Part shown: positions 59,598 to 64,000 of the stretch, one piece after another
How the letters are laid out: each line of letters opens with the position of its first letter
How positions within the stretch are numbered: position 1 is the first letter of the stretch
Assembly (NCBI RefSeq): GCF_029867415.1
Contig: NC_081185.1
Coordinates: 28,472,245-28,536,244 of the forward strand
Direction: 5' to 3'
Length of the DNA: 64,000 bases
Source of the DNA: Vicia villosa
Lineage: Eukaryota > Streptophyta > Magnoliopsida > Fabales > Fabaceae
Notes under the pieces: generated by a model
The model's input: only the letters and a program-made list of their open reading frames with translations
What the model was told of the DNA's origin: nothing
The model's database searches: none
Program-made: the position numbers and the translations under genes

Positions 59598-60811
59598 TGT
59601 TAGTGCTTTGATTGGCTGATTGGCATCTATGTTTGGCTAAAACATAATATCAGTAAAACATAATATTAATGTGAATCTTGCAAGTTTAAAAAGAACAAAA
59701 CAGGTATAAGCAAGATGTTAGATGGAATGTCATGACATCAACTCATGACATTGCGGCTGCAAAACTGAAAGGAAGATTCAGTTTGTACTTAACAGATATA
59801 GGATATTCATAGAATGTTTTGTAATCCTATGTGGCGCATATTTAAAGGTCAAAAGAATAATTGAAGAATCCGATCAGAAGATTGAAGATTCAGGAAGAAT
59901 CAGATCAGAAGATTAAAGATACAGCAGTTTCTAATTTAGGAGATAAATTAGGAAACTCATGATTAAAAGACCTTATTTGTAGGAGAATATTTCTGCATAT
60001 TTGTAACAGCAAGGAGTGCTGCGATTTGTAAGCCCAAATCCAATTGAGATCAGGTTATAAATAGGAAACTTTGTAACCTAGTTTAAGAGAAAAAAACTTG
60101 TTATTAACGATGTAGTCATTAGGGTTTCTATAGGTAGACCACCCAGGTTATGGGATGGCTGCCATGTCCTTCTCGAAACCTGTAAGTTAGAGAAGTGATT
60201 GTCCTCACTCGAAACCTGTAGGTAAGAGTTGAGTGTTGTAAACTTGATTGAAGCTGTGAAGCAAGATCAAGTATGTGTTCATTGTTAGTTTTGTAAATAG
60301 TTGTTGCAGGGTTGTAACCGTTAGGTATCACTAGGGAGTGAGCAGAGGTTCTCTTGTCTTGGATGGAGTTCAGAGATAAAGGTTGCATTGGGTAGTGACT
60401 AGGTAAACCAAAGGTTGTTTATCTGTAAACCATAGGTTGTTTACATAAAATAGTACTACTGATAGTGAAATCTTCTTCCTGGCTTGGTAGCCCCCAGAGT
60501 AGGTAGTTAGACCGAACTGGGTTAACAATTAACTGTGTTATTTATCTTCTGCATTGTTTGTTCAGTTATGAATGTTATGACTTTGTTTATAACATCATGT
60601 TCAGAAGTGTAAGCTGTTCCCAAACAGACCCATATAAAGATTATAATCTGGTTATGTCTACTGAACGTGTGTGATCCCAGGTCTCATTGACTCTTATTTA
60701 GGAGTAATTAATTTATGGGGGATCCTTCTATTCTGCTTAAGCTACATTAATAACATATCTGATGTCTTGACATCGGGATTGACATCCGAGTCTGTCATAC
60801 CAGGATTTTCA
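59598..60811 (+). repeat. 3' LTR of copia C (1214 bp)
   Basis: TGTTAGTGC to CCAGGATTTTCA, matching 37352-38493. A segment at about 60625-60700 is missing from the 5' copy. It is followed by the second TGCTC (60812-60816). Confidence 0.94.
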
Positions 60812-60816
60812 TGCTC

Positions 60817-62289
60817 CTTTTGAAATATAGGTCCTTGGATTTTGAATATTGTGACTGTCATGTTGACTTTGATTTGTAAGCTTCGACTTTGATACGTCCT
60901 CGATGATGTATTGAGGAAGAAGATGCTGTGAATTTTGTTTCCATTTCTTCCTCATTTTTTTGATGAATGCGAGAAAGAAGATGTGCTTGAACCTTTGCTT
61001 TGCATGACTGATTCTCTTGACCACAAAAGACACCATTGAATTAATCGAAATCTACCCTGCCCCTAGTTGAAATTAAGGTTTATTTGAAAAATAGAAACAA
61101 ACTCCAACTCCTGGCACGAGGGGGTTGACTACAGATTATCTCCTTATTTCTCCACTGTTTAGGGATCGAAACAATGCCTTACATCGTCGACTCGGTCTTA
61201 CCTTGAAAGCATATGTTTAGCAAGATTCAGTTATTTGTATTCGTCATTCTACCTTATGTTTGTTAGTAATCAGAAATTGAAATTGAAAATAGAATAGAAG
61301 GGTGCGAGTGGAAAGTCGTAGTAGTGATAGAATGAAGCGAATGAATTGACTCCAAAACCTGCATGGTTACCCCATTAGAATTGCTAATCAGAAGGTACAA
61401 CTTTTATCCTAGATAACACTTAGCGATTGTAGAGATTTGAAATTCTGAGTTGATAAAACCTATTGATCCTAGAGGCAATCTCCTTTGTAAATCCACTGAC
61501 CTTGTTTTACTCCTTAGTTCCTAGACTTGTAGAAGTAAAGGGTAACCTCGAACTCTCCTTGGGCATGTCAAACCTGTCGGGAATAAATTGTTAGAGGGGG
61601 GTTTTCGTCGTCCGGAACTTCATGAGTTTCCTTTGACTGAACCTCTTTCACTTTTTCTAAGGGTAGTATCACACCGTTTGCAACCTTCAGTGTTTGTAAA
61701 TTGATATAGAAAACCTACGACCCTTTTGCCCCTTGATGGGGAGTTAACATATGTCGCCTTTCCTCCATCGTAATTATGCATCTTTGTTCAGGATATTGCC
61801 CCAGTTGGATTGACCCTTGCCCCCCAAGTTATCGCAGAGCGTCCTTGCAAGCTTTGCTATGTTCTAAGATGAACCCCTTTATGACTAGATACCTCTTGAG
61901 TGTATCTATGAGGGAACTTCTTTGTTGAACTAATCCTTGCTCGATGACAACCTTTATTGTATTTACAACCCTGTTACGAAAAGGCCTGGACATGTGGCAG
62001 GCATGGTGAAAGGCATCCTTTTTCTCTTTGTAAGACCAAGTTCATTTTCATCTCTCAATAATTTATCCTTCTCTCTCCAAAGTTTGTGATCCTTTTGATT
62101 TTCTTCGTGAGTCTCGGGAAATCGGCTAGCACGGTAAGTATGGATACGTGCGAAGGTAGAAATGCAAATGTAAATGTATGAATGTATGAAAATGCAAATG
62201 CATGCGTATGCAAAAGACTCCTCTTTTGTGTATATTATGACTCCTTATATGCAATGCAATGCAGACGTGCGACGGATATAACCTAGGCG
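60817..62289 (-). other. E0 internal region right of copia C
   Basis: About 1.5 kb of non-coding sequence of E0; none of the short frames is supported by homology. Confidence 0.65.
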
Positions 62290-62890
62290 GACTTAGAGGT
62301 GACATTAGACCCTAGTGAAATCCTTGCAAGCTAGATGTTATGACGCGCCAATGGAAATCCCTTAGATTAAGGAGTACGCATATGGTAGCAGCTGGTGACC
62401 GTTCAAGACAGTCACCAAATCTCATGGCCGTCGAGGGGCCGTAAGACGTGTACTAACAAAGTTGTCCCTCAGAGGAAGGTTCTCTATGCGGAACACAACC
62501 TATCTAAGGATGATACCGGACGAGGTGAAATCCCTACAGGATAGGGATGCAAGACGTATAAATGGAAATCCAAACCCTACAAGTTAGGGGGTGCGCGGGA
62601 GCAAGCATGGGGTGACCGTTCAAGACAGTCACTAGATCTCATGGCCATCGAGAGGCCAATTGAAATATGCTAACAAAGATGTCCTTTGTGCGAAGAATGT
62701 GATCTTAGAAGTAGAATCCCTACCGGTTAGGGAGTGCGTAGATGTAGGCACAGGGTGACTGTTCAAGACAGCCGCTAGGTCTCATGGTCATCGAGAGGCC
62801 AATCGACGTGCATAAATGGAGATGTCCTTAGTGGGAAGGACATGATCTTGGAAATAGAATCCCTATAGACTAGGGAACTCGTAGAAAGAC
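62290..62890 (-). repeat. Long-period repeat in the E0 leader
   Basis: GTTCAAGACAGTCAC...TCTCATGGCC.TCGAG.GGCC recurs at about 62398, 62611 and 62757, each time preceded by AATCCCTA....TAGGGA-type sequence. Units are 145-215 bases and degenerate. Confidence 0.8.
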
Positions 62891-63500
62891 CTGCAGAATT
62901 AAAACACAAATATTCGTAGTATATAAATTGCAAACATATATAAGCACCTAACCCTAAGTTCATAAGTTCGGTACCACGGCATAAGGTAGTCTACCCTTCC
63001 CATAGGTAGTTCTAAAAAGGTCTCATAGGGTCCCTCGTAGCCTCCGAGACTTTTTGTCTCTTCGGATTTTAGAAGGATCGTTTACCCATGAGGTTCGAGT
63101 TTTAAGGGTAGGTTCCCAGAGAGATCAGCTAAGTCAAGCCTCGTATTGGACATTTCGGATATCTAACCCACTCTGAGTGGAATTATCATTAAGACTCATA
63201 GGCGATGCAAGTCTCCTCTGGTCTTAAAGATAATTCTCACACTTAGTTTTAACAACAATTTTAATATATCCCACAGTGCAATACAATATCAATATTCCAC
63301 ATAAACAGTTAAACAAACATTTATTTAAATAACTGTAAATAAAAAACTGTAAATAAATAAATAAAGAGAAAATTAAATATTTAATAAAAAACCTAAACCC
63401 TAACCCCAAAAATCCTAACCCTAAAAAATTACCCAAACCCTAATGATTAACATATACCTAAACCCTAAACCAAACCTAGGAGCATAATAATTCACCCTTG
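62891..63500 (-). other. E0 leader next to the PBS
   Basis: Non-coding. Around 63388-63475 several AAACCCTAA and TAACCCTAA motifs occur irregularly in AT-rich sequence. Confidence 0.65.
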
Positions 63501-63518
63501 TCCCCAGCAGAGTTGCCA
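63501..63518 (-). other. Primer binding site of E0
   Basis: On the minus strand the sequence is TGGCAACTCTGCTGGGGA, two bases after the LTR end. It differs from the E2 site by one base. Confidence 0.9.
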
Positions 63519-63520
63519 GC

Positions 63521-64000
63521 TGTAGCAACCTGCCCTAAAAATTTAGATTTTAGAGTCGCCACCTATTCTGCCAGGGCGAATAGGAAACCCTACAAAGTTT
63601 AGAGATCTGGATAAGCTATTGTAATCAGGTCAAGGGAAGGTGTTAGGCACCCTTAACCCTTTCCTAAGGTTTTGTCTAAGGTAAAGGTTTATGGCTTAAG
63701 AGAATTAAGGTGACAGAAAGTTAAATAAGACAAACTTTAAACCTTATTGAAGTTTTGGGGAAGGGGACTCCCCTTGTTACCAAGTGCCTACGTACCTCCT
63801 TAGGGAGGATCAGAGTCTACGTAGTTCGGGGTATGTTGGTGTTTTTTAGAGGTTATACGCCTTTGTAATTTGTATGTTGAAGTGTGTTTTAATTTGCAGT
63901 TTGCAGTTATGCAATTATCGCAGTTTCGTAGTTCGTAGTTTGTGAAGATGTTAAAAGTTTATTATAGCATACAACCCTAATTAGTATTATCTTGAGATTT
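63521..64000 (-). repeat. 5' LTR of E0, last 480 bases
   Basis: It matches 30873-31352 with about 15 differences, and is cut by the window edge. Confidence 0.93.

Larger units (their letters stand above)
37352..60811 (+). mobile_element. Element C: non-autonomous copia (Sirevirus-like) retrotransposon, interrupted
   Basis: LTRs at 37352-38493 and 59598-60811, PBS TGGTATCAGAGC, polypurine tract AAAGGGGGAGAT and perfect TGCTC duplications define it. Its own length without the nested insertion is about 6.9 kb. The internal region (38494-42124 plus 58630-59597) has no Gag, protease, integrase or RT frame. An extra AAAAAGGGGGAGAAGA tract at about 59367-59382 and a GGGGGAGT tract at about 41778 resemble the repeated polypurine tracts of Sireviruses. 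The LTRs differ at roughly 4% of positions by eye, with a deletion of about 50 bases in the 5' copy, so C is older than E2. Confidence 0.9.
30873..64000 (-). mobile_element. Element E0: non-autonomous Ogre-like element, interrupted, right end outside window
   Basis: The minus-strand order is 5' LTR (from beyond 64000 to 63521), PBS (63518-63501), internal region 63500-60817 continued at 37346-34344, polypurine tract, and 3' LTR (34327-30873). Copia element C inserted in the middle. The internal region (about 5.7 kb) has no Gag, protease, RT or integrase frame, only non-coding sequence and tandem repeats. About 15 differences in 480 aligned LTR bases suggest roughly 3% divergence. The target duplication should be GTATT (30868-30872) if intact. 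Confidence 0.9.

Noticed and set aside
63380..63475. Possible interstitial telomere repeat (AAACCCTAA motifs)
   Set aside because: The motifs are irregular, mixed with other AT-rich sequence, and lie within the E0 leader; no head-to-tail CCCTAAA array of useful length.

Overview
This window is repeat-filled intergenic DNA from a large plant genome. The best fit is a legume of the pea/vetch/lentil tribe (Fabeae). The grounds are an Ogre/Tat-lineage Ty3-gypsy element with its extra upstream ORF1 and an intron between protease and reverse transcriptase, several LTRs of 3.3-4.4 kb that all begin TGTCATACCCC, and Sirevirus-type (SIRE/Maximus) copia elements. I cannot name the species. I found no host protein-coding gene, rRNA gene or functional tRNA gene. 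Almost every base belongs to a transposable element or its remains.

Left block, 1-26646. Element A (1-13140, minus strand) is an Ogre whose 3' part lies off the left edge. It has a 4.4 kb 5' LTR, PBS, intact ORF1, gag-protease, intron and RT-RNase H; gag-pro and pol carry frameshifts and stops. A is inserted in the 3' tandem repeat of a second Ogre-like element B (plus strand), of which only 13141-26646 is visible (3' region, polypurine tract, 3' LTR). The 3' LTR of B was then split by a Sirevirus S (17028-26445, minus strand, target duplication TAACC). S keeps gag, protease, integrase and an envelope-like ORF but has lost its whole RT-RNase H region.

Middle, 26647-30872. Older debris: a CACTA-like terminus, a large imperfect inverted repeat (about 27030-27600), a decayed Ty3-gypsy protease remnant, an LTR-like stretch, and a copia gag-protease remnant.

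Right block, 30873-64000. This is a four-layer nest. E0 (minus strand, 30873 to beyond 64000) is a non-autonomous Ogre-like element with a foldback MITE in its 3' LTR. Inside E0 sits copia element C (37352-60811, duplication TGCTC). Inside C sits a solo Ogre-like LTR, D (42125-58624, duplication ACATT). Inside D sits a complete young element E2 (43122-56332, duplication ATCTC). All three inner duplications are perfect in the sequence. LTR divergence estimated by eye (E0 about 3%, C about 4%, E2 about 1%) agrees with the nesting order.

The most unexpected signal is that four different Ogre-like LTRs (A, E0, D, E2) each carry, in sense orientation, a tRNA-like unit with an A-box-like motif, a B-box-like motif and a T-run of at least four, as expected of an RNA polymerase III unit. 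Other points are a promoter-like leader just upstream of the Sirevirus envelope-like ORF, a conserved non-coding block of about 200 bp just before the 3' LTR in three elements, and tandem repeats with 42-100 bp units inside the non-autonomous elements that look like satellite seeds.
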